This document shows positions 1-6,300 of a stretch of 9,430 bases of DNA, piece after piece (position 1 is the first letter of the stretch; each line of letters begins with the position of its first letter). The notes below the pieces were generated by a model. It searched no databases, was not told the origin of the DNA, and saw nothing but the letters and a program-made list of their open reading frames with translations. Position numbers and translations under genes: made by a program. The DNA comes from an uncultured Bacilli bacterium (GTDB lineage: Bacteria; Bacillota_I; Bacilli_A; RF39; UBA660). The stretch spans positions 1-9,430 of the forward strand of contig CAKPLP010000021.1 in the NCBI GenBank assembly GCA_934167695.1, in the 5' to 3' direction.

Positions 1-67
1 TTAAAAATATGTTAAATTTTGAACAATATAAATTTGAAAAAAAATTTTAAGCGTTACACTTTGATTA

Positions 68-1510
68 TTGCCTGGTGGCGAAGGCGCTGAAGTTGTATAT
101 GCTTTAAGAAACGATAGTACACTTGCAAAAGCTGTATTAGAAGGAATAGGATCCGCTGGACAAATAATGCGAAAATATTATCAAAGAAGATTGCCAGAAA
201 ATCCTAATCAAGACTATTACTTTATTCAAAGATTAACCGGAAAAACAGAGCCAATTCTTGTTGAATATGGTTTTATAGATAACGCATCAGACTCCCAAAA
301 ATTAAAAACTAAACTAGATGACTTAGTTGAAGGCGCTGTAAAAGCAATCACTGAATATGCAGGTTACAAATACACCCCACCAGCAAATCAATCAAATAGA
401 TATTATACAGTCCAAAAAGGTGATAGTTTATGGAGCATAGCTAATAGATTTAACACAACAGTAGCAGATTTAAAAAGATTAAATAATTTAACATCGGATA
501 CCCTAACAATAGGTCAACAATTATTAATAAATCAATCCCCAAATAATGACACTGATACTGATGAAACAACAATTTATATAGTTCAAAAAGGTGATAGCTT
601 ATGGAGCATTGCCAATAAATTTAATACAAGTGTAGATAAATTAAAACAATTAAATAATCTAACAAGTGATGTTTTAAGTATTGGGCAAGAAATAATAATA
701 GTAGAAAGTGAAAATATTCCAACAAAAACATACACAGTGCAAAAAGGTGATAGTTTATGGAGCATTGCCAATAAGTTCAATACAACAATAAATGATTTAA
801 GAAGACTAAATAATTTAACATCAGATACTCTAACAATAGGTCAACAACTACAAATCCCAACAAGTGAAGAAATTCCATCTACTATAACATACACAGTGCA
901 AAAAGGCGATAGTTTATGGAATATTGCAAATAAATATAATACAACTGTAAATGAAATTATAAGTCTAAATAATCTAACAAGTAATACCCTTCAAATAGGT
1001 CAACAACTGTTAATTCCTACAACCATTCAAAATCCAGACACAAGTGAAACAACATACATCGTAAAGAAGGGTGATAGTTTATGGACAATAGCCAATAAAT
1101 ACAATATAACAGTAGATGAATTAAAAAGAGCGAATAATCTTAATAGTAACATTCTTACAATAGGTCAAGAATTAATAATTCCAAATACAGATAGAACATC
1201 AGAAAATGAATCAGATAGTACTGAATCAACATATCAAGTAAAAAAAGGTGATAGTCTATGGTTAATTGCAAAAAAATATAATACAACAGTAACAGAACTA
1301 ATAGATTATAACCAACTAGAAACCATTAATTTAAAAATAAATGATGCCCTAAAAATTCCTAATACTCGCAACAATCATTATACAGTTCAAAAAGGCGATA
1401 CCCTATGGAACATAGCATCATCACACAATTTATCAGTACAAGAATTAAAACAACTAAATGACCTTAAAGATAATTCTGTAACAATAGGTCAAATCCTAAT
1501 AATATCCTAA
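68..1510 (+). CDS. Truncated N-acetylmuramoyl-L-alanine amidase with seven LysM repeats
   Basis: A secreted wall hydrolase remnant or partial gene. Residues 1-98 match the C-terminal part of the Amidase_3 family: GAEVVYAL near residue 6, and PILVEYGFIDN at 62-72, whose Glu66 fits the catalytic Glu of the family. Seven LysM peptidoglycan-binding repeats follow, starting near residues 113, 170, 222, 275, 330, 389 and 438, each with the KGDSLW(S/N/T)IA core and a final IGQxLxI strand. The linkers are short and rich in Ser, Thr, Asn and Asp. Amidase_3 domains are usually about 170-180 residues. The N-terminal half with the zinc-binding His and Glu and the SIHxN motif is absent, and no signal peptide is seen. 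The first codon is TTG with no Shine-Dalgarno upstream, and an in-frame TGA lies at 62-64, so the true 5' end is not here. It may be a pseudogene, a rearranged copy or a contig-edge artefact. The amidase/LysM identity is secure; whether it works is doubtful. Confidence 0.85.
   Translation: MPGGEGAEVVYALRNDSTLAKAVLEGIGSAGQIMRKYYQRRLPENPNQDYYFIQRLTGKTEPILVEYGFIDNASDSQKLKTKLDDLVEGAVKAITEYAGYKYTPPANQSNRYYTVQKGDSLWSIANRFNTTVADLKRLNNLTSDTLTIGQQLLINQSPNNDTDTDETTIYIVQKGDSLWSIANKFNTSVDKLKQLNNLTSDVLSIGQEIIIVESENIPTKTYTVQKGDSLWSIANKFNTTINDLRRLNNLTSDTLTIGQQLQIPTSEEIPSTITYTVQKGDSLWNIANKYNTTVNEIISLNNLTSNTLQIGQQLLIPTTIQNPDTSETTYIVKKGDSLWTIANKYNITVDELKRANNLNSNILTIGQELIIPNTDRTSENESDSTESTYQVKKGDSLWLIAKKYNTTVTELIDYNQLETINLKINDALKIPNTRNNHYTVQKGDTLWNIASSHNLSVQELKQLNDLKDNSVTIGQILIIS
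404..1507 (+). repeat. Tandem LysM-encoding repeats (7 copies)
   Basis: Seven units start near 404, 575, 731, 890, 1055, 1232 and 1379, giving spacings of about 147-177 bp. The core coding for QKGDSLW is almost identical in DNA between copies 1-4, for example ggtgatagtttatgg in copies 1, 3 and 5. The last two copies are the most diverged (KINDAL in copy 6, SSHNLSV in copy 7). The near-identical cores could recombine and change the copy number. Confidence 0.85.
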
Positions 1511-1538
1511 AATAATCCTATAGAAGGGTTATTTTTTT
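1511..1538 (+). terminator. Rho-independent terminator after the LysM amidase
   Basis: Directly after the TAA stop, 1511-1518 (aataatcc) pairs with 1526-1533 (gggttatt). This gives 8 bp including one G-U pair and a 7-base loop, followed by a run of seven T. A weaker second hairpin with a T-run lies at 1543-1566 (aacttc pairing with gaagtt). Confidence 0.8.
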
Positions 1539-1570
1539 ATTTAACTTCCCCAAAAAAGAAGTTTTTGTTA

Positions 1571-1581
1571 TATAATATAAT
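1571..1581 (+). promoter_or_regulatory. Possible -10 region for the DUF3592-like gene
   Basis: Two overlapping TATAAT hexamers lie at 1571-1576 and 1576-1581, just before the ribosome binding site at 1583-1590. No good -35 hexamer is visible at 16-18 bases upstream, so this is weak evidence in such AT-rich DNA. A promoter is expected here because a terminator precedes it. Confidence 0.35.
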
Positions 1582-1598
1582 AGAGGAAGGGGCAAAAT

Positions 1599-2378
1599 AT
1601 GAATAATAATACTAATATAAACAATAAACAAAATATAACTAACAACCAAATACAACCACAAATTAATACTAAACAACAATTAAGAAAGTTTTTTGTATTT
1701 TTAATAATTTTAGGAATAATATTAAGTTTAATAGCAACATTTTTATTAATTAATGATAATAAAAAATATAATACATACACAATAACAGCAGCAGATTTAA
1801 TAAGAACAGAAAAGGTATATAAAAATGAAATTCCATATTATAAAGGAATATATAAATATAAAATTAAACACAAAGAATATTTTTACAATTCTCAAAAGTT
1901 AACATCTCAAACACCTGAACAACTAATTCAAGTAAAATACAATCCAACTAATCCAAACGACATTTATAATGAAGACGCTTCAAAATATTTCTTTATAATT
2001 TTATTTTCAGGATTAGGATTAAGTTTTATTTCAATCATAGTGGTAGTATCCTTATCATCAATCAAACAAGAAAAAATAATAACTGTTCAAGTAGTAAATC
2101 AAGTAACATGTGTTGGAGGAAGAAGAATCTATTTAAGTGATATAAGCATACCAGATACAAGTAAAGAAGCTACCAATTCCAAGTATTATGTTTACTTTTC
2201 TAATGACTTAAAAAAATTTAACATAGGAAATAAATTAAATTTTAATATTTATAAATATAATGAAGTATTTACAACAGAACCTTATAATAATGTTATAGCT
2301 AGAGCTATATATAATTTTAAAGATGAAGATTTTACAGTAGTAGAGCAACCTCCACAACCAACAATCAATAAATACTAA
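1599..2378 (+). CDS. DUF3592-like membrane protein
   Basis: Function unknown. Residues 1-28 form an Asn/Gln-rich hydrophilic tail. A first membrane helix spans about 31-52 and a second about 129-153. Between them, at about 60-128, is a segment typical of DUF3592: a beta-rich YKYKIKHKEYFY stretch, then VKYNPTNPNDIYNED, which resembles the family's vxYdPxnPxxxyl motif just before the second helix. A further domain of about 100 residues (160-259) follows and ends in a Pro/Gln-rich tail. It looks beta-rich, but I do not recognise it. The start is well supported by gaggaagg 8 bases before the ATG. The stop overlaps the end of the convergent DedA-family gene by 4 bp. The loop between the helices is probably outside, with the N-tail and C-terminal domain in the cytoplasm; this topology is inferred. 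Confidence 0.8.
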   Translation: MNNNTNINNKQNITNNQIQPQINTKQQLRKFFVFLIILGIILSLIATFLLINDNKKYNTYTITAADLIRTEKVYKNEIPYYKGIYKYKIKHKEYFYNSQKLTSQTPEQLIQVKYNPTNPNDIYNEDASKYFFIILFSGLGLSFISIIVVVSLSSIKQEKIITVQVVNQVTCVGGRRIYLSDISIPDTSKEATNSKYYVYFSNDLKKFNIGNKLNFNIYKYNEVFTTEPYNNVIARAIYNFKDEDFTVVEQPPQPTINKY

Positions 2379-2953
2379 TTAAATAAAGAAAAATAATCTC
2401 TAAATAAACTATAAAATATTAAAGTTAATGGCTTTCCTAAAATAATAGTAAGAACAAACTTTTTAAAACTAATTCCACTAATACCGGCAATATAACAAAG
2501 TAAATCATCAGGGGCACCGGGTAAAACAATTCCCCAAATAAAAATCTTATCAAATTTTTTAGATTTAACATAACCAAGATACTTATCGACAGTATCTTTT
2601 TTAAATAAACAATCAATAATTTTATTACCAAACTTTCTCGCAATAAAAAAACTAAATACTGATCCTAAACATAATCCAATATAATTATATATAAAACCCC
2701 AAAATCCTCCAAATAACAATACACCTATAAGACAACTAGCACCACCCGGAATAATTGGAAAAACTACTTGAATAATTTGTATTAAAATAAAAGTTAAAGG
2801 AGCCAATATACCCCATTTATTTATAAAATTAATAAGATTTTGATTAGATCCAAAAATATTTTCCCTTAATGCATAAATAAGAAATAAAATAACTAAAATA
2901 GTCATAATAAATCCAAATAAATTAAAAAGAGTTTTACATAAATTTTTTCTCAT
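2375..2953 (-). CDS. DedA/VTT (TVP38/TMEM64-type) family membrane protein
   Basis: A 192-residue integral membrane protein. It carries the family hallmarks: FPIIPGG at 65-71, a Gly-rich helix at about 76-100, SFFIARKFG at 101-109 (the xFxxARxxG motif), and LPGAPDDLLCYIAG at 144-157, followed by a last helix at about 165-185. An N-terminal membrane helix lies at 10-28. VTT/DedA proteins are linked to lipid movement across membranes, including undecaprenyl phosphate recycling and phospholipid scrambling in characterised members; the substrate here cannot be inferred. The start was chosen at 2953 because GGGTG lies 5 bases upstream; a longer in-frame start at 2989 has no such site and would add a stray hydrophobic leader. 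The stop is TAG. The gene lies 66 bases after the lytic transglycosylase on the same strand with no terminator between, so an operon is possible. Confidence 0.88.
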   Translation of the reverse strand: MRKNLCKTLFNLFGFIMTILVILFLIYALRENIFGSNQNLINFINKWGILAPLTFILIQIIQVVFPIIPGGASCLIGVLLFGGFWGFIYNYIGLCLGSVFSFFIARKFGNKIIDCLFKKDTVDKYLGYVKSKKFDKIFIWGIVLPGAPDDLLCYIAGISGISFKKFVLTIILGKPLTLIFYSLFRDYFSLFN

Positions 2954-2958
2954 AATTT

Positions 2959-2963
2959 CACCC
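2959..2963 (-). promoter_or_regulatory. Ribosome binding site deciding the DedA start
   Basis: On the minus strand GGGTG lies 5 bases before the ATG at 2953. It supports this start over the upstream in-frame starts at 2965 and 2989. Confidence 0.7.
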
Positions 2964-3019
2964 ATTATTAGTATTAATAAAAATATCAAAAATATTCAGT
3001 AGTTAAAAATTGTATAATT

Positions 3020-4159
3020 TTATTTAGCAAAATTTGTCTTATAATCATTACTATGAATATTATCAAGAATTACATCAATACTACTTCCATCATCTTTTTT
3101 AATAGTTAAAGAATAACCATCTGGTAAAAATGAAAATACATGTTCAAAGTATTTAGCATCACCAACATCTAAATTTTTTCTATTTACAGTCCAATCATTA
3201 CCAAGACTAGACATATTTTTATATCCAAAGTTATAAGCCTGTACAGCTTTACGAATATCATAATTAAAATCGTTTAAGCATGTTCTAAGAATCATTGAAG
3301 CAATCTTAACATTATAATAAAGATCATCTAACTTATTTTCTTCCACAGTAACATTCTCATAACTATTTGTAGAAAAATTATAAGCAGTGAGTTCTTTATC
3401 ATACCAAAAATTTTCAATTTGCATTCCACCAATAGCAGATCCATTTTGTGAATGAGTAACATGAACACCACCAGACTCTTGAGCCATAATAGCCATTAAA
3501 AGATTCGGATCAATACCGTACATCTCTCCAAACCTTTCAAAAATTTTCATATGCCTTCTAGCCTTATCCACACACTCACTATTCGATCTATCATCATAAT
3601 CATAAATTATAATATTAGAATTTACATCATCACTATAAAAATCAAAGATAATATTACTCATATTAATATTGTCATTAATAATATGAGTAATACCAGAAGA
3701 AACATCTCTATCTATATAACTTTTATTTTCCTCAACTGTTTCAGTTTCTTCAATGATATTAGGATTATTTAGGTCATATTTCGAATTGCCATCTGAGATA
3801 GTATTACTTCCTCCAATAACAAAGGCTCCTGCAAGTCCAAATAATGATCCCTTACTAACTATATTTTTAATATTTTTATCATTTTTCTTAATCTTTGTAA
3901 AATAAGTCATATAATTTTGAAATTCATTGACAATTAAATTAGCCTTTTCAAAAATTACAATGTAGTCACCGTTATCAACATCTATTTTAGTGAATTTAAT
4001 ATTATTTTGAAAAGCAAAATTAGTAGCATAATTAAATAATTTTACCTTTCTACTTTTTATTTCTTTTTTAATTACTCCATCAACAGCAATATAAACAGAA
4101 CCTAATTTATATTTACCATCATTATCTATATTTATAATAAATTCTAATTCATCTTTCAA
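3020..4159 (-). CDS. Membrane-anchored SLT-type lytic transglycosylase
   Basis: A 379-residue protein predicted to cleave peptidoglycan glycan strands. The C-terminal half is a lysozyme-like SLT domain: YGIDPNLLMAIMAQESGG at 214-231 with catalytic Glu228, GGMQIEN at 244-250, and AVQAYNFGY at 305-313 (the AYNxG-type motif). It ends with YFEHVFSFLP at 337-346. The N-terminal 100 residues are a mixed alpha/beta region that I do not recognise, ending in the Lys-rich stretch KIKKNDKNIKNIVSKG. A short hydrophobic segment, SLFGLAGAFVIGG (105-117), could be one membrane span, placing residues 1-100 inside and the enzyme outside; this is inferred. The linker at 135-195 is acidic. The start is TTG, supported by AGGGTG 5 bases upstream; the nearby ATG is out of frame. 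The DedA-family gene follows 66 bases downstream. The enzyme class is fairly sure; the role of the N-terminal half is unknown. Confidence 0.85.
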   Translation of the reverse strand: MKDELEFIINIDNDGKYKLGSVYIAVDGVIKKEIKSRKVKLFNYATNFAFQNNIKFTKIDVDNGDYIVIFEKANLIVNEFQNYMTYFTKIKKNDKNIKNIVSKGSLFGLAGAFVIGGSNTISDGNSKYDLNNPNIIEETETVEENKSYIDRDVSSGITHIINDNINMSNIIFDFYSDDVNSNIIIYDYDDRSNSECVDKARRHMKIFERFGEMYGIDPNLLMAIMAQESGGVHVTHSQNGSAIGGMQIENFWYDKELTAYNFSTNSYENVTVEENKLDDLYYNVKIASMILRTCLNDFNYDIRKAVQAYNFGYKNMSSLGNDWTVNRKNLDVGDAKYFEHVFSFLPDGYSLTIKKDDGSSIDVILDNIHSNDYKTNFAK

Positions 4160-4164
4160 GATAT

Positions 4165-4170
4165 CACCCT
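4165..4170 (-). promoter_or_regulatory. Ribosome binding site supporting a TTG start
   Basis: On the minus strand AGGGTG ends 5 bases before the TTG at 4159. The only close ATG is out of frame and meets a stop codon at once, so TTG is the likely start of the lytic transglycosylase. Confidence 0.65.
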
Positions 4171-4187
4171 ATTCGTAATAAATAATC

Positions 4188-4193
4188 ATTATA
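4188..4193 (-). promoter_or_regulatory. Possible -10 for the lytic transglycosylase
   Basis: A minus-strand TATAAT lies about 30 bases before the TTG start. The best -35 candidate (TTATTT at 18 bases) is poor, so this is tentative. Confidence 0.3.
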
Positions 4194-4315
4194 ATAATAC
4201 CATCTTTTAAAAAATAACAAAAGAAAAAATTAGATTACTATACTGTAAAGTAAATAAAATATAGATTATAGTTTTTTAAGAATAAATATGAATTTCAAAC
4301 AATAAAAAAAATTAG

Positions 4316-4344
4316 TTGAATATTAAAAGTCATTATGATATACT
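4316..4344 (+). promoter_or_regulatory. Promoter of the tRNA-Trp gene
   Basis: TTGAAT at 4316-4321, a 17-base spacer, and TATACT at 4339-4344. The match to a sigma-70/SigA promoter is good and sits about 40 bases upstream of the tRNA. Confidence 0.7.
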
Positions 4345-4385
4345 AATAAAGAAATTAGTTCAAAAACAAAACTATTATATTAAAT

Positions 4386-4459
4386 AGGGGATTAGTTAAA
4401 TGGTATAATAATGGTCTCCAAAACCACTGTTGGGAGTTCGATTCTCTCATCCCCTGCCA
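4386..4459 (+). tRNA. tRNA-Trp (anticodon CCA)
   Basis: A complete 74-base tRNA with encoded CCA. The acceptor stem is 4386-4392 (aggggat) with 4449-4455 (atcccct), 7 perfect pairs, followed by discriminator G4456 and CCA at 4457-4459. The anticodon stem is 4411-4415 with 4423-4427, with an A-C mismatch at its outer pair. The loop ctccaaa places anticodon CCA at 4418-4420. The T-arm is gggag / ttcgatt / ctctc at 4432-4448, with one G-U pair. CCA reads only TGG, so TGA would not be read as Trp by this tRNA. It is a lone tRNA gene with its own promoter and a terminator downstream. Confidence 0.95.
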
Positions 4460-4470
4460 TTAGAAATATT

Positions 4471-4524
4471 CGAACAAATCGTTCGTTCAGATATATTTGA
4501 TATTTATATCAAAATTTTATTTTC
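4471..4524 (+). other. Two small hairpins in the tRNA-Trp 3' trailer
   Basis: A 5-bp hairpin lies at 4471-4485 (cgaac / aaatc / gttcg). A perfect 7-bp hairpin lies at 4496-4513 (tttgata / ttta / tatcaaa), followed by the T-rich attttattttc. The second could act as a weak terminator or processing element ahead of the strong terminator at 4535. Confidence 0.45.
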
Positions 4525-4534
4525 ATATAATATA

Positions 4535-4565
4535 AAAAGAAGGATCACCTTCTTTTATTTTTTGT
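4535..4565. terminator. Bidirectional intrinsic terminator between tRNA-Trp and the DUF975-CmpB gene
   Basis: A 9-bp stem pairs 4535-4543 (aaaagaagg) with 4548-4556 (ccttctttt) around the loop atca. A T-rich tract follows on the plus strand, and A-rich sequence flanks the stem on the other side. It can end the tRNA transcript and the convergent minus-strand gene that stops at 4583. Confidence 0.85.
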
Positions 4566-4582
4566 AATTTAAACTATTCACT

Positions 4583-6148
4583 TTATTTGTAATAATTTAA
4601 TTGTTCAATTTTTGTTATGTAAACTACTTCTGCAATTCCTTTACCAGTATTTGGAGTTATTTTAGTATATATAAGATCAACTCCATAAAGTGCTACCAAA
4701 ACTATGCAAAGTATAGTTCTAAACTTTAAATTTACCTTTTGAAATAAATTATCTAAAACAGGTGCAACTATATAAGTAAAACCACAACCACCAAGCCCAA
4801 ACAAAATTAATCCTTCTAAACAAATTCTTCCTTGAATATTTAAAAAATATCCTGTATAGTCCCAATATCTTAAATGTTTAAAAGTTTCTAAATACCAAGC
4901 AGTTGCATATTCAATAATTCCACACATAATAAAAGATAGTAAAAACAATAGTTGTGGATTATTTCGAAATTTTTTTAATAATATTAATATTAAAACTCCT
5001 CCATATCCATATATTGGTAACCATGGACCATACATTGTACCTCTATTAACAAATTCACCAGTATTAAGACAATGTAGAAATACTTCCCATAACCATCCAA
5101 CTATAGAAAATGTAAAGAAAAATAAAATATAAGATATTATATCGTAATTTTTATTGTAATTTATATTAAGCCATTTTCTTGACTTACTTTGATATTTATA
5201 ATCAGGATAAGTATCATTAATAACTTCATCTACATTTAACAACCCATCATTTAATAAATTATCTTTATCAATACTTTGCTTTTTATTATTTCTTAAATTA
5301 GCATATACTTCTGCATAAATCGCTTCTAAGTAGATATCAGAATAAAAAATCCCACTCAAATTAAATGTAAATAATTTTAAAATACTCCATCCAATCATTG
5401 ATAAATCAGTATAAAATAAATCTAATTTATTACCCATAGTTAAATCTTTAGACAATTTAAAAACTTGTTTTTTACTTAAAGAAGGATTTTCCGCCAAAAT
5501 ATATGGAATCATACTATACTCATAATGTTTAATTACTCCTCCAACTATTGTGAGATTCCATAAAAATTGATATAAACTTTTAATAAATAAAATATAGGCA
5601 ATATGAAATGTTTTTTTAACTTTATATGGAAATAATAATCTTTCAACTCTTGTTTTTCTATATCTTCTTTCCTCTAAGAAATATCTAACTTTACCAACTT
5701 CAAGTGTGTTAATAAATAAAATACTGAATAAGCTAAAAAGAATACCGCTTAAAATAATTGTTACACTAATACCAATTTTTCCTTCAAATATAAATTTATT
5801 AATTCCATTTAAAATTGTAAAAGTTAAAGATTTAGTTTTAGTAGTTTCATTAATAATATAAGATATTACACCATTAGTATATTTTTTTTCAATTCTTTCT
5901 TCTCTTTTTTTATCATCAATAGTTTTTTCCAACAATTCATCAATTATTTCACTATTACTTAATTTTGAATTATTAATTATTTTATGACTTTGCTCATTTT
6001 TTATTGAGGCATTCAAAATATTTTTAGTAGTATAATTAAAACCACCGGCAAGCAATAATGAACAAATAAATACAACTATTACACTGTGAAAATAACCATG
6101 TTTTATATTTTCTTTTGCATTCTTTTTAATTTTTTTACGATTATACAT
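4583..6148 (-). CDS. DUF975 - ABC_trans_CmpB (PF06541) fusion membrane protein
   Basis: A 521-residue polytopic membrane protein of unknown function. Residues 1-290 fit DUF975: a basic N-terminus, a helix at about 22-36, a charged loop at 45-120, a helix at about 126-147, GKVRYFLEERRYRKTRVERLLF at 152-173, further helices, and the diagnostic KDLTMGNKLDLFYTDLSMIGW at 234-254, ending in AIYAEVYANLR. A hydrophilic linker (290-335) joins it to a second membrane domain at 336-521. That domain matches the putative ABC-transporter type IV family PF06541: GWLWEVFLHCLNTGEFVNRG at 351-370, MYGPWLPIYGYGG at 372-384, EYATAWYLE at 413-421, then a WDY and FNxxGRICLEG-like stretch at 429-446. No ATP-binding partner is nearby, so the transporter label is weak. 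The start is the ATG at 6148, chosen because AGGTG sits 9 bases upstream; a TTG at 6160 would touch that site. Confidence 0.82.
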   Translation of the reverse strand: MYNRKKIKKNAKENIKHGYFHSVIVVFICSLLLAGGFNYTTKNILNASIKNEQSHKIINNSKLSNSEIIDELLEKTIDDKKREERIEKKYTNGVISYIINETTKTKSLTFTILNGINKFIFEGKIGISVTIILSGILFSLFSILFINTLEVGKVRYFLEERRYRKTRVERLLFPYKVKKTFHIAYILFIKSLYQFLWNLTIVGGVIKHYEYSMIPYILAENPSLSKKQVFKLSKDLTMGNKLDLFYTDLSMIGWSILKLFTFNLSGIFYSDIYLEAIYAEVYANLRNNKKQSIDKDNLLNDGLLNVDEVINDTYPDYKYQSKSRKWLNINYNKNYDIISYILFFFTFSIVGWLWEVFLHCLNTGEFVNRGTMYGPWLPIYGYGGVLILILLKKFRNNPQLLFLLSFIMCGIIEYATAWYLETFKHLRYWDYTGYFLNIQGRICLEGLILFGLGGCGFTYIVAPVLDNLFQKVNLKFRTILCIVLVALYGVDLIYTKITPNTGKGIAEVVYITKIEQLNYYK

Positions 6149-6157
6149 AATTAACAA

Positions 6158-6162
6158 CACCT
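6158..6162 (-). promoter_or_regulatory. Ribosome binding site deciding the DUF975-CmpB start
   Basis: Minus-strand AGGTG lies 9 bases before the ATG at 6148 and directly abuts the TTG at 6160, which favours the ATG. Confidence 0.6.
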
Positions 6163-6183
6163 ATACTTCTATTTTCTATGTCG

Positions 6184-6192
6184 ATTATATCA
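6184..6192 (-). promoter_or_regulatory. Extended -10 promoter of the DUF975-CmpB gene
   Basis: The minus strand reads TGATATAAT, a perfect TATAAT with an upstream TGn extension, about 36 bases before the ATG. The -35 region (TTTAGT or similar) is poor, as is common for extended -10 promoters. Confidence 0.55.
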
Positions 6193-6300
6193 TGATTAAT
6201 AATTTACTAAAAGAAAAAGTTCTCTATTGATATATAACTAGACAAAAAACATAAGAAATGTTAAAACTATATATGAATAAAAAATTAATAAGGTGATTTA

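Noticed and set aside
9..50. A short ATG frame of 13 codons ending in TAA at 48-50 before the amidase.
   Set aside because: No ribosome binding site, low-complexity AT-rich composition and no recognisable product.
20..70. Reading TGA as Trp to extend the amidase upstream.
   Set aside because: A TAA at 29-31 still closes the frame, the residues gained do not match the amidase family, and the tRNA-Trp present has a CCA anticodon.
583..780. Minus-strand open frame inside the LysM gene.
   Set aside because: It is the antisense of the repeated LysM coding cores (the same peptide appears twice) with no start signals.
404..1507. Regularly spaced repeats resembling a CRISPR or satellite array.
   Set aside because: Units are 147-177 bp, lie wholly in one reading frame and encode LysM domains; there are no short identical repeats with unique spacers.
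3551..3772. Plus-strand open frame opposite the lytic transglycosylase.
   Set aside because: Ile/Asn-rich antisense of the acidic linker region, no RBS and no family resemblance.
4386..4565. tRNA-Trp 3' end as an integration site for a mobile element.
   Set aside because: No direct copy of the tRNA 3' end is seen elsewhere in the window, and no integrase or phage gene is nearby.
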